Below, one piece after another: positions 1 to 7,310 of a DNA stretch of 64,000 bases. Each line of letters starts with the position of its first letter. The stretch's first letter is position 1. The translations under genes and the position numbers were made by a program. The stretch is from Pyrococcus horikoshii OT3 (GTDB taxonomy: Archaea > Methanobacteriota_B > Thermococci > Thermococcales > Thermococcaceae), in contig NC_000961.1 of the NCBI RefSeq assembly GCF_000011105.1, forward strand, positions 372,001 through 436,000, in the 5' to 3' direction. The notes under the pieces are model-generated. The model was given only the letters and a program-made list of their open reading frames with translations. It had not been told where the DNA came from and searched no databases.

Positions 1-241
1 TTTAAGTTTTTGGGTATTCATTTACTTGTGAAGGGTTTTAGGGTTTTCTTCCTGAGGCTCATCATGACAAGTTGCCCAAAACTCCTTTTGGTGTTGTTAT
101 GGTTGGAGTTTTAGTCTTAACTTGGTAAACTTGAGGATCTTGAAAAGAGGTTTGATAAATTGATGATGAGCTTACAAACATTGGAGCTCACGTTGTGGAT
201 TTGTACTCAAAAGTTCTGAAAATTGGCAATCTTGCTGTGGT
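1..241 (+). other. Degraded coding remnant, no intact gene
   Basis: No open frame covers this stretch, but short protein-like pieces appear in shifting plus-strand frames, for example a segment reading DELTNIGAHVVDLYS near 160-215. This suggests an old gene broken by several indels. I cannot name the family. It lies next to a broken toxin gene, in keeping with a decaying accessory zone. Confidence 0.3.
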
Positions 242-563
242 TCACTCTTCAACGATCTTAACTTTTAGGTTTGAGACTTCTGCAATGTCTGAGAAGTCTT
301 TATCTTTCGTTATGAGTTCTTCGCCATTGTTAATGCAAATTGACGCGATCAACAAGTCAGCAAAAGTTTTTGGTTTTCCCATTTTTAAAAGCTCTTCCTG
401 AATCTTATGGGCTAGGAGAAAATCCTCAACGGTTGGGAATAAAACATTTCCATAAAACTTCTTATACCTCACTATCGCTGGATATTTAACAAAAGTCACT
501 CCCGTTATATTCTCTCTAATCTCCTCCTCGACCTATAATGACGCTTGTGTCTAGTACAACCAT
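242..563 (-). pseudogene. vapC: VapC-type PIN-domain toxin, disrupted
   Basis: The gene would start at an ATG (563) that overlaps the end of the vapB frame. It opens with MVVLDTSVII, the first PIN strand with its catalytic Asp, and then runs into a stop after a few codons. In the next frame the protein resumes as VEEEIRENITG and continues to 242 with the later PIN elements: the central Glu region, a TFADLLIASI helix and a TKDKDF acidic site. A short deletion plus frameshift near 533 therefore removed the region just after strand one. The usual VapC length of about 130 residues fits the reassembled protein. VapC toxins are Mg-dependent RNases, and this one is probably inactive. Confidence 0.75.
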
Positions 564-772
564 TTAACTCTCTCCTTCTCCTTTTCCCTAACGTAAACGT
601 CATCTGAAATTTCTTCCTCAACCTCTTCTACACCTAGAATTTCCCTCAATTTATTAATAGACATAATTCTTGGCGAAATTTCGGCTAATGCCATATTTAT
701 AATCTCTCTAAGCTTTTCCTCATCAACCCACTCCGGAACCCTTATAGTGACAACTTTACTCAAACAACCCAC
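551..772 (-). CDS. vapB: VapB-like antitoxin
   Basis: This protein of about 70 residues lies directly upstream of, and overlaps, the broken vapC. The N-terminal part (VVTIRVPEWVDEEKLREII) resembles the short DNA-binding part of VapB/RHH antitoxins. The C-terminal half is acidic and ends in a basic, aromatic tail (KERVKWLY), like toxin-wrapping tails. It would bind its own promoter and neutralise VapC. Its toxin is disrupted, so it is probably an orphan. The start is uncertain: GTG at 772 or TTG at 763, which follows a GGAGTGGG ribosome site. Confidence 0.7.
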   Translation of the reverse strand: MGCLSKVVTIRVPEWVDEEKLREIINMALAEISPRIMSINKLREILGVEEVEEEISDDVYVREKEKERVKWLY

Positions 773-1400
773 TCCAAAAATTTGTTAATGCTAAATCTTT
801 TAAATTTTAACTTTAAAACTGTTAAAGAAACAGTCCAAAAATTAATTTGGACAAGTCTTAAGTAAGTTACAAGTTCAACAAGGGAAATTCTCAAGCTAAT
901 TAACTACGGACACATTAGGGTAGTTCCAATAGAGATTATTGTTCCTTTGATAAAATAAAAGGTGAATGAAGCCCTTTCAATTCTCCAGGAAGCTTTTGAA
1001 GTCCAAGAGGTATAATGAAATTATCATGAAAACTATTCGGGAGAGGTTAAAGTCATTCTAAACACAATAAAAAGGCTAATTCTTTTGCCTTTGTAATCAT
1101 GATTACGGGAAGGTTTTTATATTGCTTTTTTGTAATCATGATTACAGGAGGGGTGGTGTTATCCCTATAGATTTGGAGAGTTTGAAGGCTAATATCCTGG
1201 AGTAGGACATAAAAGACCACCGCGCAAACAGGAATTACCTTGCGACCCTTGTACAAGCAAAAGGTCAAGGTAAAGCTCGTAACCGGTAAGAGTTACAAGA
1301 GTTCAAGGATGGGTTGGACAATTAGCTTATCCTAACAATATCCCTACTTTTGAAAGCTAAGTTTTTATGGAAAGATGTAGGCATAATGGTGGTGTAACTT
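773..1400. other. Gene-poor stretch with decayed coding scraps
   Basis: No intact gene is seen in these 628 bases. Weak protein-like pieces occur around 880-1010 (plus strand, GHIRVVPIEIIVPLIK) and 1160-1290 (plus strand, IPIDLESLKANIL, then KDHRANRNYLATLVQAKG), each broken by stops. Two perfect palindromes flanking a TATA-like box are listed separately. The stretch looks like decayed genes left beside a once functional promoter. Confidence 0.4.
1093..1145. promoter_or_regulatory. Twin palindromic operators flanking a TATA-like box
   Basis: The perfect 14-base palindrome GTAATCATGATTAC occurs at 1093-1106 and again at 1132-1145. Between them lies GTTTTTATAT (1113-1122), a good archaeal TATA box. 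The symmetry around the TATA suggests two binding sites for a dimeric repressor. The core TAATCATGAT recurs at the start codon of the ATPase gene at 26177. No intact gene follows here, so the operator may be an orphan of a decayed gene. Confidence 0.5.
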
Positions 1401-1691
1401 ATGAAATTTGAGGTTATTATCCTTCCAAAAGTCTCAAAGAAGTCCAAAAAATACTTATCAAAGTCTCAGTTGGAAAAATTGAGTAAGTTCTTTAAGACTT
1501 TGGAGTTTGACCCTCTCCCAGTGGAGCGATATGATGTTAAACCTGTTAAGGGAAAGCGTTCCGAAATTGGGAAGGGAAAACTTTATCGTTTTAGAATTGG
1601 AGATTATAGGGTATTCTACACCATTCTTTGGGACGAGAAAGCAGTTGTCATAGTCGATATTAAGTCGAGAGAAAAGGCATATAAAAAGTAG
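1401..1691 (+). CDS. relE: RelE/ParE-family toxin (archaeal RelE type)
   Basis: At 96 residues it is the usual RelE length. The fold signature is visible: an N-terminal strand and basic helices rich in Lys, then the central LYRFRIGDYRVFYTI strand pair typical of RelE, and a C-terminal VDIKSREKAYKK. It resembles archaeal aRelE, a ribosome-dependent mRNA interferase, in the GDYRV motif and the Arg/Lys-rich tail. GGTGGTGTAACTT precedes the ATG and serves as ribosome site. The gene ends exactly where the convergent RelB-like frame ends. In standard loci the antitoxin lies upstream on the same strand; here no antitoxin is seen upstream. Confidence 0.85.
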   Translation: MKFEVIILPKVSKKSKKYLSKSQLEKLSKFFKTLEFDPLPVERYDVKPVKGKRSEIGKGKLYRFRIGDYRVFYTILWDEKAVVIVDIKSREKAYKK

Positions 1692-1919
1692 TCAGTCTAA
1701 ACCTACATCTTTCCTAAACTCTTCAATGGTTAACCATTCTCCGCTTTTATAAGCCTCCTCGGCTTCTCTTATGAGTTGATCAGCTTCTTCATCGTCTATT
1801 TCCTCGGCTTCCAATTGTTGGGCTTTTAGTTTAAGTAATTCAATCTTAATATTCTCTAACCTCTTTTCAATATCCTCAATCTCTCTAATTAAGTTGCGAA
1901 CATTTATAACTTCACTCAT
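1692..1919 (-). CDS. relB: RelB-like antitoxin, convergent to RelE
   Basis: This acidic protein of 75 residues has a long coiled-coil N-terminal half (IREIEDIEKRLENIKIELL) and a C-terminal EWLTIEEFRKDVGL, a typical RelB toxin-binding tail. The ATG at 1919 is preferred over an upstream frame opening because GGTGGTG precedes it. It lies tail to tail with RelE: the two stop codons abut at 1691/1692. If it is the partner, the pair is expressed from opposite strands. The lack of a clear DNA-binding N-terminus matches archaeal aRelB. The function is inferred from the tail and the neighbour. Confidence 0.7.
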   Translation of the reverse strand: MSEVINVRNLIREIEDIEKRLENIKIELLKLKAQQLEAEEIDDEEADQLIREAEEAYKSGEWLTIEEFRKDVGLD

Positions 1920-2013
1920 CTTTTCACCACTATCACATTTCACTTTAAGGTTAAAATACTTTCCCTCACTAATGGATTTACTGTTAGAATAAGCTAACGA
2001 ATAATATGGGTTA

Positions 2014-2293
2014 ATGTATATGGGGGTCGACTATATTGACGGGAGTGCTGTGGCACTCGTTGGCCTTTTAATTCCGGAATTCTTCCAGAGAAAAGTTACT
2101 CCACCTGAGAGGCTTCAGCTGTTCTTAAAGCCGCTCTACAATGGCGATTCTGGGAATTTGTCTTGTATTCTTTTGCTGTAATGCTTATATTAGGCGTGGG
2201 GTGGAAATGCCAAAAGGCTTGTTGAGAGCGAGATACTTTTCATACAAGAGAGCTTAGGCAATAAGATTAGAGATTTGATTATGGATGCACTTG
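2014..2293 (+). pseudogene. Decayed reading frame interrupted by a transposon-like scar
   Basis: An open stretch from the ATG at 2014 gives 55 residues (…GLLIPEFFQRK…PERLQLFLK…) and stops at 2181. Protein-like sequence resumes as RLVESEILFIQESL…IRDLIMDAL in the same strand up to 2290, where a GGGGCTGTTT transposon-like end begins. I do not recognise the family. The pattern suggests a gene broken first by indels and then by an insertion. Confidence 0.35.
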
Positions 2294-2518
2294 GGGGCTG
2301 TTTCGTAAATAGTTAAAAGTGTAGAGTTTGTTGGGGTTTGTAGAACGAAATTTTAAATGTTCTTGTGGTGAATTTTGGGGTGATGTGGCAGTCCTCGGTA
2401 TGTGGGGTTTTAAGCCCGAATAAGGACTTGTGGGGAGTCTCCGTTCCCCTATAATGAAAAAGGGAGGGTGGAAGGTCAGCCGTAACGACATTACGCAAAT
2501 CACGGCTGACCAGAACGG
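2294..2518 (+). mobile_element. IS-like terminal segment, copy 1
   Basis: The segment opens with GGGGCTGTTTCG and ends with a conserved block around 2476-2518 (GTCAGCCGTAACGACATTAC…GACCAGAACGG). A second, inverted copy lies at 53054-53258 with the same two ends, the shared GGGGAACGG and the same block. The two copies differ by many substitutions and indels. Similar length (about 205-225 bases) and matching ends indicate two decayed copies of one element. Its TATA-like and protein-like content suggests the 5' end of a transposase gene. The family is not certain; the GGGGCTGTT end resembles IS6-type ends. Confidence 0.5.
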
Positions 2519-3229
2519 TTACTGGGTATTTACATGGTGAAGGTTAAACACTTTCCCTTTAGGTTGTTTGGAGACAATTAGAAAGCTCGTTCAGCACTTC
2601 AGCAACAATAACCCAAACCGCCAGCCCACTCAAAAAGTGACTTATCGCGTCTGCATTGGTTCACTCCCTATGAAAGAGGTCAATTGTCGTAGAAGGGACA
2701 TTCACAAGTGAAACATGAACGACAATGAAATTAGCCTTTCCGAAAAATCGTAAATCTGTGAAAGCTCTATTTTGGATAGTAAACTTGTATCCAAAACCAT
2801 GAACAAAAATGAGCATTAGTTGAAAAACTATGAACTTGCCTATAGCTGGTGGGTAGTTATAGGATGGAGGGGGCATTAAATAAATACACTACCTCCATTT
2901 GGTTGACCTGGCTTATACCCTAACACATACAATGTGGGGTGATAAGTCACGTGAGTTTCTCACGTGACTCTGTGCATCATGCAACTCCTTACCTCAACAC
3001 AAAAGTGGAATTAAAAAGGAGCCCGCAGAGGGCTTATTTCCGAGTCAATAGTAAGGGCAAATGGGCATTCCTCTAAACGTTAAACAAAGCCCTAACGCCT
3101 TCCCTTTTAGGCAGATAACAAAAATCATTAGATGTAATCAGTTTAAAATAACTGAGAACTGTTGGTCAAATAATGGGAAGACTTATGTTTATTCTAAGCA
3201 TAAAATTGTAGATGTAACAGGGTGAGAAC
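2519..3229. other. Decayed sequence downstream of IS-like end
   Basis: No intact gene is seen. Plus-strand fragments read as broken protein in changing frames, for example QHFSNNNPNRQPTQKVTYR near 2590-2650 and FRVNSKGKWAF near 3035-3070. They may be remains of the same transposase. A perfect hairpin at 2946-2968 is listed separately. The last 60 bases lead into the gene at 3230. Confidence 0.4.
2946..2968. repeat. Perfect 10-bp stem hairpin
   Basis: GTCACGTGAG, a 3-base TTT loop and CTCACGTGAC form a perfect inverted repeat of 10-base arms. No T-run follows on either strand, so it is not an obvious terminator. It could be an operator or a relic of a mobile-element end. Confidence 0.6.
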
Positions 3230-3700
3230 ATGGAGAAGAGGAGTAAGAAGGTAAAAGTACACAGGGAGAAGTTTGAGAGGGCCGTTGAGTTGCTTGAGAA
3301 TGGGGTGTCCCCCAGGAGGGTGGCCAAGGAGCTCGGGCTCTCCCTCAACCAGGTATACTCGATAGCGGAGCACCTAGACATCTACTTGGACTTAAGGGAG
3401 CTCGAGGAGGAAGTTACGAGGCTTAGGAAGACTAGGGACCAGTTGAGGGAGGAGATTGCCACCATGTTAAGGGAAGTGACTTCCCTTATCAAGGTCTTGA
3501 AGTACTTTGAAGCGGTTGTGCTGGCAGACCTCATGGAGCTGGAGGATTTAAAGAAGACCTACGGGGCACTCAACCCCAGGATGGCCAGGATGTTATTTAG
3601 TCTTATGGAATATTATGCGAGGTTGTTGGAGGAGTTTGAGAAGAATAGGAAGGTGTTGGAGGATAAGGCAAGACGTTTAGAGGAAATAGGGAAAATCTGA
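3230..3700 (+). CDS. HTH and coiled-coil DNA-binding protein, unknown role
   Basis: The protein has 156 residues. Residues about 10-45 form a helix-turn-helix of the resolvase/Hin or sigma-like type (AVELLENGVSPRRVAKELGLS). A strongly charged coiled coil with heptads follows (LRELEEEVTRLRKTRDQLREE), then a helical domain to the end. It starts at an ATG after GGTGAG. Its sequence is clearly more GC-rich than the flanking AT-rich scraps, which hints at a different origin. The layout (HTH plus long coiled coil) suits a plasmid or virus partition or regulatory protein, but that is inference; I do not recognise a named family. Confidence 0.7.
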   Translation: MEKRSKKVKVHREKFERAVELLENGVSPRRVAKELGLSLNQVYSIAEHLDIYLDLRELEEEVTRLRKTRDQLREEIATMLREVTSLIKVLKYFEAVVLADLMELEDLKKTYGALNPRMARMLFSLMEYYARLLEEFEKNRKVLEDKARRLEEIGKI

Positions 3701-3806
3701 GTAGGTTTACATACTACTTTTAGAAAATTTCTAAAAAATGGTATCGTGTATAAACCCCTTTTGAAAAGCGTTTTTAAAAGTGGTGTGTGCACGGGAAGTG
3801 TAAGTA

Positions 3807-4085
3807 TCAATTCCTGGGTTTATAGTGACCCAGTAGTAGAACCTCTATAACCTCTCCGGGCTTTATTCCTATGACATCCCTTAGGGCTTTTGGAATAATT
3901 ACGGAACCCTGCTCACCTACTCGAGCTGTGAAGGTACCTTCCTTCGGTTCCTCACCTTCATACTTTACTATTTTAATTTCAACAAAATCACCCTGCTCTA
4001 TTCCATAGAACTTTCGAGTGCCTGCTGGAATAATGATCCTCCCTATTCTATGAACTGTTGTATGGAATTTTGCTAAAACATCCAC
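3807..4085 (-). CDS. AbrB/SpoVT-type DNA-binding protein with two swapped-hairpin motifs
   Basis: In 92 residues there are two AbrB-like beta motifs: HRIGRIIIPAGTRKFYGIEQGD (first half) and EQGSVIIPKALRDVIGIKPGE (second half). Each carries the IP…R…G…GD/E pattern of the swapped-hairpin fold. AbrB proteins bind DNA as dimers; a tandem copy in one chain is also found in archaeal regulators. The start is a GTG at 4085 after GAGGG. It could be a general regulator or the antitoxin of a lost pair; no toxin gene is adjacent. Confidence 0.8.
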   Translation of the reverse strand: MDVLAKFHTTVHRIGRIIIPAGTRKFYGIEQGDFVEIKIVKYEGEEPKEGTFTARVGEQGSVIIPKALRDVIGIKPGEVIEVLLLGHYKPRN

Positions 4086-4196
4086 ACTGGTTCCCTCAAA
4101 TCTTGTACTTCTCTATTGATTTAAGGATAGTGGTTCTCGAAAACCTTAAATATCATTTTATGAAATTTTACATCAAAATATGATGTGGTGAGCAAG

Positions 4197-4517
4197 ATGG
4201 TGCTCCTGGAGGAGGTAGAGGCGATTTTGGAAAAGACAAAGCTTAGGCTTATTATTCAAGAAAAAGCCAAGATTTCAGAGGCTAAAGTATTTGATTTGAT
4301 AGTTCTTGGTAGGGATAACAATATGATAGGACTAGTCTTGTTGAATAGAAAACCAAAGAAGTATAGTTTCAATTCATCTTTTAATTTAAAGCTGTATTAT
4401 CTTTGGAAAGACAGAAACAAGCTCTATGTCCAAGAAACCACTACTAACGAGGTAATCCCCCTAGAAATCGAGGAGCTTGATGCTTTTATCGACTTAATTT
4501 TGGGAACATCTAGGTAA
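4197..4517 (+). CDS. Hypothetical protein, 106 residues
   Basis: The family is not recognised. The N-terminus is helical (VLLEEVEAILEKTKLRLIIQEKA) and the middle is mixed alpha/beta with IGLVLLNRKPKKYS. An acidic end contains LEIEELDAFIDLIL. The ATG at 4197 is chosen because GGTGA (4187-4191) lies six bases upstream; a GTG at 4185 is also in frame. A TATA-like stretch lies near 4155-4170, so it is probably a single transcription unit just before the rml operon. Confidence 0.6.
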   Translation: MVLLEEVEAILEKTKLRLIIQEKAKISEAKVFDLIVLGRDNNMIGLVLLNRKPKKYSFNSSFNLKLYYLWKDRNKLYVQETTTNEVIPLEIEELDAFIDLILGTSR

Positions 4518-4534
4518 TTTTATCCTATCTCGAT

Positions 4535-4547
4535 AAATTTTTATTTC
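4535..4547 (+). promoter_or_regulatory. Promoter of the rml operon
   Basis: AAATTTTTATTTC forms a TATA box. Transcription would start about 26 bases downstream near 4567, just before the GGTGG ribosome site of rmlA. Confidence 0.55.
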
Positions 4548-4576
4548 ACACTAGAGTATTAACGATGGTGGATACA

Positions 4577-5635
4577 ATGAAAGCCCTCATCCTCTCAGGC
4601 GGCTATGGGACTCGATTAAGGCCCTTAACTTACTCTCAGCAGAAACAGTTAATTCCGGTAGCCAATAAGCCTGTATTGTTTTATGCAATTGAAGATGTAA
4701 TTGAAGCTGGTATTCACGAGATTGGAATAGTTGTCGGACCCAATGCTGATCTAGTGAAGAAGACAGTTATGAGCGTTGACTGGGATGCCAATATTGAATT
4801 CATCTACCAGGGTGAGCCAAAGGGGTTAGCCCATGCAATCCTCGTTGCTAGGGATTACTTAGGAGATGAAGACTTCGTCATGTACCTAGGGGATAACATC
4901 CTAAGAGAAGGAATAGTTAGGCATAAAGAGCACTTTGAAAAGAGTGATTACGACGCTAGCATTCTCCTCTGTGAGGTTCCTAATCCCCAGCAGTTTGGAG
5001 TTGCCGAGCTCAGCGAGGATGGAAAGACTATAAAGAGACTGGTAGAGAAGCCGAAACACCCGCCGAGTAACTTGGCCTTGGTAGGTATCTACTTCTTCAG
5101 ACCAATAATCCATGAAGCGGTGAGGCACATAAAGCCCTCATGGAGGAACGAGCTGGAGATCACGGATGCTATTCAATGGCTAATCGATAACGGGTACAAG
5201 GTGGGGTGGACAAAGGTAACGGGCTGGTGGAAGGATACTGGAAAGCCTGAAGATTTGCTCGAGGCTAATAGGCTAGTCTTAGATGAGATAGAGAAAGAGG
5301 TTAAAGTGGAGACAAGGGCGAAGATAATTGGTAGGGTTAAAATTGAAGAGGGAGCCCAAATAGACGAGAATTCAGTAATAAAAGGCCCGGCCGTGATAGG
5401 TAAGAATGCCGTGATAAGGAACGCCTATATCGGGCCTTACACGAGTGTAGGAAACAATGTCGTGATTGAAGATACTGAGGTTGAGGACTCAATAGTAATG
5501 GATGACAGTATTATCGTAGGAGCAGGGAGAATTGTGGAAAGCATAATAGGGAGAGGAGTAAAGATAATAAAAGGGAACAGCCACCCGATGGGAAGAAGGC
5601 TAATTATTGGTGATAACTCGCAAATAGTGCTGTGA
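4577..5635 (+). CDS. rmlA: Glucose-1-phosphate thymidylyltransferase
   Basis: It joins dTTP and glucose-1-phosphate to give dTDP-glucose, the first step to dTDP-L-rhamnose. Residues 7-16 (SGGYGTRLRP) are the nucleotidyltransferase signature, and EKP (…LVEKPKHPP) lies further in. After about residue 240 comes a left-handed beta-helix with repeated isoleucine/valine hexapeptides (IKGPAVIGKNAVIRNAYIG). This is the long RmlA type of archaea and actinobacteria (about 355 residues). The ATG at 4577 is used because GGTGG precedes it. Genes rmlB, rmlC and rmlD follow closely as one operon. Confidence 0.95.
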   Translation: MKALILSGGYGTRLRPLTYSQQKQLIPVANKPVLFYAIEDVIEAGIHEIGIVVGPNADLVKKTVMSVDWDANIEFIYQGEPKGLAHAILVARDYLGDEDFVMYLGDNILREGIVRHKEHFEKSDYDASILLCEVPNPQQFGVAELSEDGKTIKRLVEKPKHPPSNLALVGIYFFRPIIHEAVRHIKPSWRNELEITDAIQWLIDNGYKVGWTKVTGWWKDTGKPEDLLEANRLVLDEIEKEVKVETRAKIIGRVKIEEGAQIDENSVIKGPAVIGKNAVIRNAYIGPYTSVGNNVVIEDTEVEDSIVMDDSIIVGAGRIVESIIGRGVKIIKGNSHPMGRRLIIGDNSQIVL

Positions 5636-5645
5636 GGTGCATTCG

Positions 5646-6647
5646 ATGAAACTCTTAGTGACTGGAGGAATGGGGTTCATTGGGAGCAACTTCATCCGCT
5701 ATATCCTAGAAAAGCATCCAGACTGGGAAGTAATAAACATAGACAAGCTAGGATATGGCTCAAATCCGGCTAACCTAAAAGATCTGGAAGATGACCCTAG
5801 GTACACCTTCGTGAAAGGTGACGTAGCTGACTACGAGCTCGTTAAGGAATTGGTGAGGAAAGTTGATGGGGTAGTGCACCTAGCAGCAGAGAGTCACGTC
5901 GATAGGAGCATTTCTTCGCCTGAAATATTTCTCCACAGCAACGTTATAGGAACGTATACTCTCCTCGAGTCAATAAGGAGAGAAAACCCCGAAGTTAGAT
6001 TTGTACACGTGAGTACTGATGAAGTCTACGGCGATATTCTGAAGGGTTCATTTACGGAAAATGACCGTTTAATGCCCTCCTCCCCATATTCTGCGACGAA
6101 AGCGGCCAGCGATATGTTAGTTCTCGGGTGGACAAGGACTTACAACCTGAATGCATCGATAACGAGGTGCACAAACAACTACGGCCCCTATCAATTCCCG
6201 GAGAAGCTCATTCCAAAGACTATAATAAGGGCGAGCTTGGGGCTTAAGATACCCATATATGGTACTGGGAAGAACGTTAGGGATTGGCTATATGTGGAGG
6301 ATCACGTTAGAGCAATTGAGCTTGTCCTGCTCAAAGGTGAATCCAGGGAGATATACAATATCTCAGCTGGAGAAGAGAAGACAAACCTGGAAGTAGTTAA
6401 GATTATTTTAAGGCTCATGGGCAAAGGCGAGGAGTTAATAGAGTTAGTTGAGGATAGACCAGGGCATGACTTACGCTATTCCCTGGATTCTTGGAAGATA
6501 ACCAGAGACCTAAAGTGGAGACCAAAGTACACTTTTGATGAGGGAATTAAGAAGACCATTGATTGGTATTTAAAGAATGAGTGGTGGTGGAAGCCTTTAG
6601 TTGATGAGAGGATACTCCACCCAACTCCCTGGAAACTAAAATGGTAG
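5646..6647 (+). CDS. rmlB: dTDP-glucose 4,6-dehydratase
   Basis: This NAD-dependent short-chain dehydrogenase-type enzyme turns dTDP-glucose into dTDP-4-keto-6-deoxyglucose. It has the Rossmann motif GGMGFIGSN (7-15), the catalytic Thr-Asp-Glu in STDEVYG (around 123-129) and the Tyr148/Lys152 pair in PYSATK. The substrate loop TNNYGPYQFPEKLIP is conserved. Its length of 333 residues is normal. The ATG at 5646 follows GAGGTG, ten bases after the rmlA stop. Confidence 0.96.
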   Translation: MKLLVTGGMGFIGSNFIRYILEKHPDWEVINIDKLGYGSNPANLKDLEDDPRYTFVKGDVADYELVKELVRKVDGVVHLAAESHVDRSISSPEIFLHSNVIGTYTLLESIRRENPEVRFVHVSTDEVYGDILKGSFTENDRLMPSSPYSATKAASDMLVLGWTRTYNLNASITRCTNNYGPYQFPEKLIPKTIIRASLGLKIPIYGTGKNVRDWLYVEDHVRAIELVLLKGESREIYNISAGEEKTNLEVVKIILRLMGKGEELIELVEDRPGHDLRYSLDSWKITRDLKWRPKYTFDEGIKKTIDWYLKNEWWWKPLVDERILHPTPWKLKW

Positions 6648-6743
6648 CAGGTTTAGTGGATAAAGATTCTTGAGGATTCACGTCTCAAGATAATTTGGAG
6701 TTTGATAAAACAGATATAGGAAGCTCTCAAAGAGGTGGTGAAG

Positions 6744-7301
6744 ATGCCCTTTGAGTTCAAGAGGCTTGAAATTCCCGATGTGGTCTTGATAAAGCCAAAG
6801 GTTTTTGAAGATGAAAGGGGTTTCTTTATGGAGACCTACAAAAAATCCGACTTCGAAAAGGCGGGAATTAAGGGTGAGTTTGTGCAGGATAATCATTCTA
6901 AGTCTAAATACGGTGTCCTTAGGGGCTTGCACTTTCAGAGGGGATCCTATGCCCAAGCCAAGATAGTTAGATGTATAAGGGGAGTTATATATGATGTTGC
7001 AGTGGACTTGAGGAGAAACTCGCCAACGTTTGGGAAGTACGTTGGAGTAATTTTGTCCGAATACAACAAGTACCAGCTCTACATTCCGAGGGGGTTCGCC
7101 CACGGATTTGTAGTTTTAAGTGATGTCGCCGAGGTTGTATACAAGGTGGACAACGTATATGCCCCGGATTATGAAGGTGGTTTGATATGGAACGATCCTG
7201 ACGTTGGAATTAAGTGGCCAATTGAAGATCCAATTCTCTCGGAGAAGGATAAGAAGTGGCCCACTTTGAGGGAGCTAATAGAGAGAGGATGGGTGTTCTA
7301 G
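6744..7301 (+). CDS. rmlC: dTDP-4-dehydrorhamnose 3,5-epimerase
   Basis: This cupin enzyme epimerises dTDP-4-keto-6-deoxyglucose at C3 and C5. The substrate arm DERGFFMETY, the catalytic His63 in LRGLHFQ, and the VRCIRGVIYDVAVDLR and GFAHGFVVL segments are all conserved. At 185 residues it is the normal length. The ATG at 6744 follows GGTGGTGA. About 95 bases separate it from rmlB, with no sign of a separate gene between. Confidence 0.96.
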   Translation: MPFEFKRLEIPDVVLIKPKVFEDERGFFMETYKKSDFEKAGIKGEFVQDNHSKSKYGVLRGLHFQRGSYAQAKIVRCIRGVIYDVAVDLRRNSPTFGKYVGVILSEYNKYQLYIPRGFAHGFVVLSDVAEVVYKVDNVYAPDYEGGLIWNDPDVGIKWPIEDPILSEKDKKWPTLRELIERGWVF

Positions 7302-7310
7302 GTGGTTGCA

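Noticed and set aside
2279-2503. Minus-strand frames of 61-74 residues in the IS-like end
   Set aside because: They are Pro/Ser/Thr-rich with no ribosome site, and the better reading is a decayed transposase on the plus strand.
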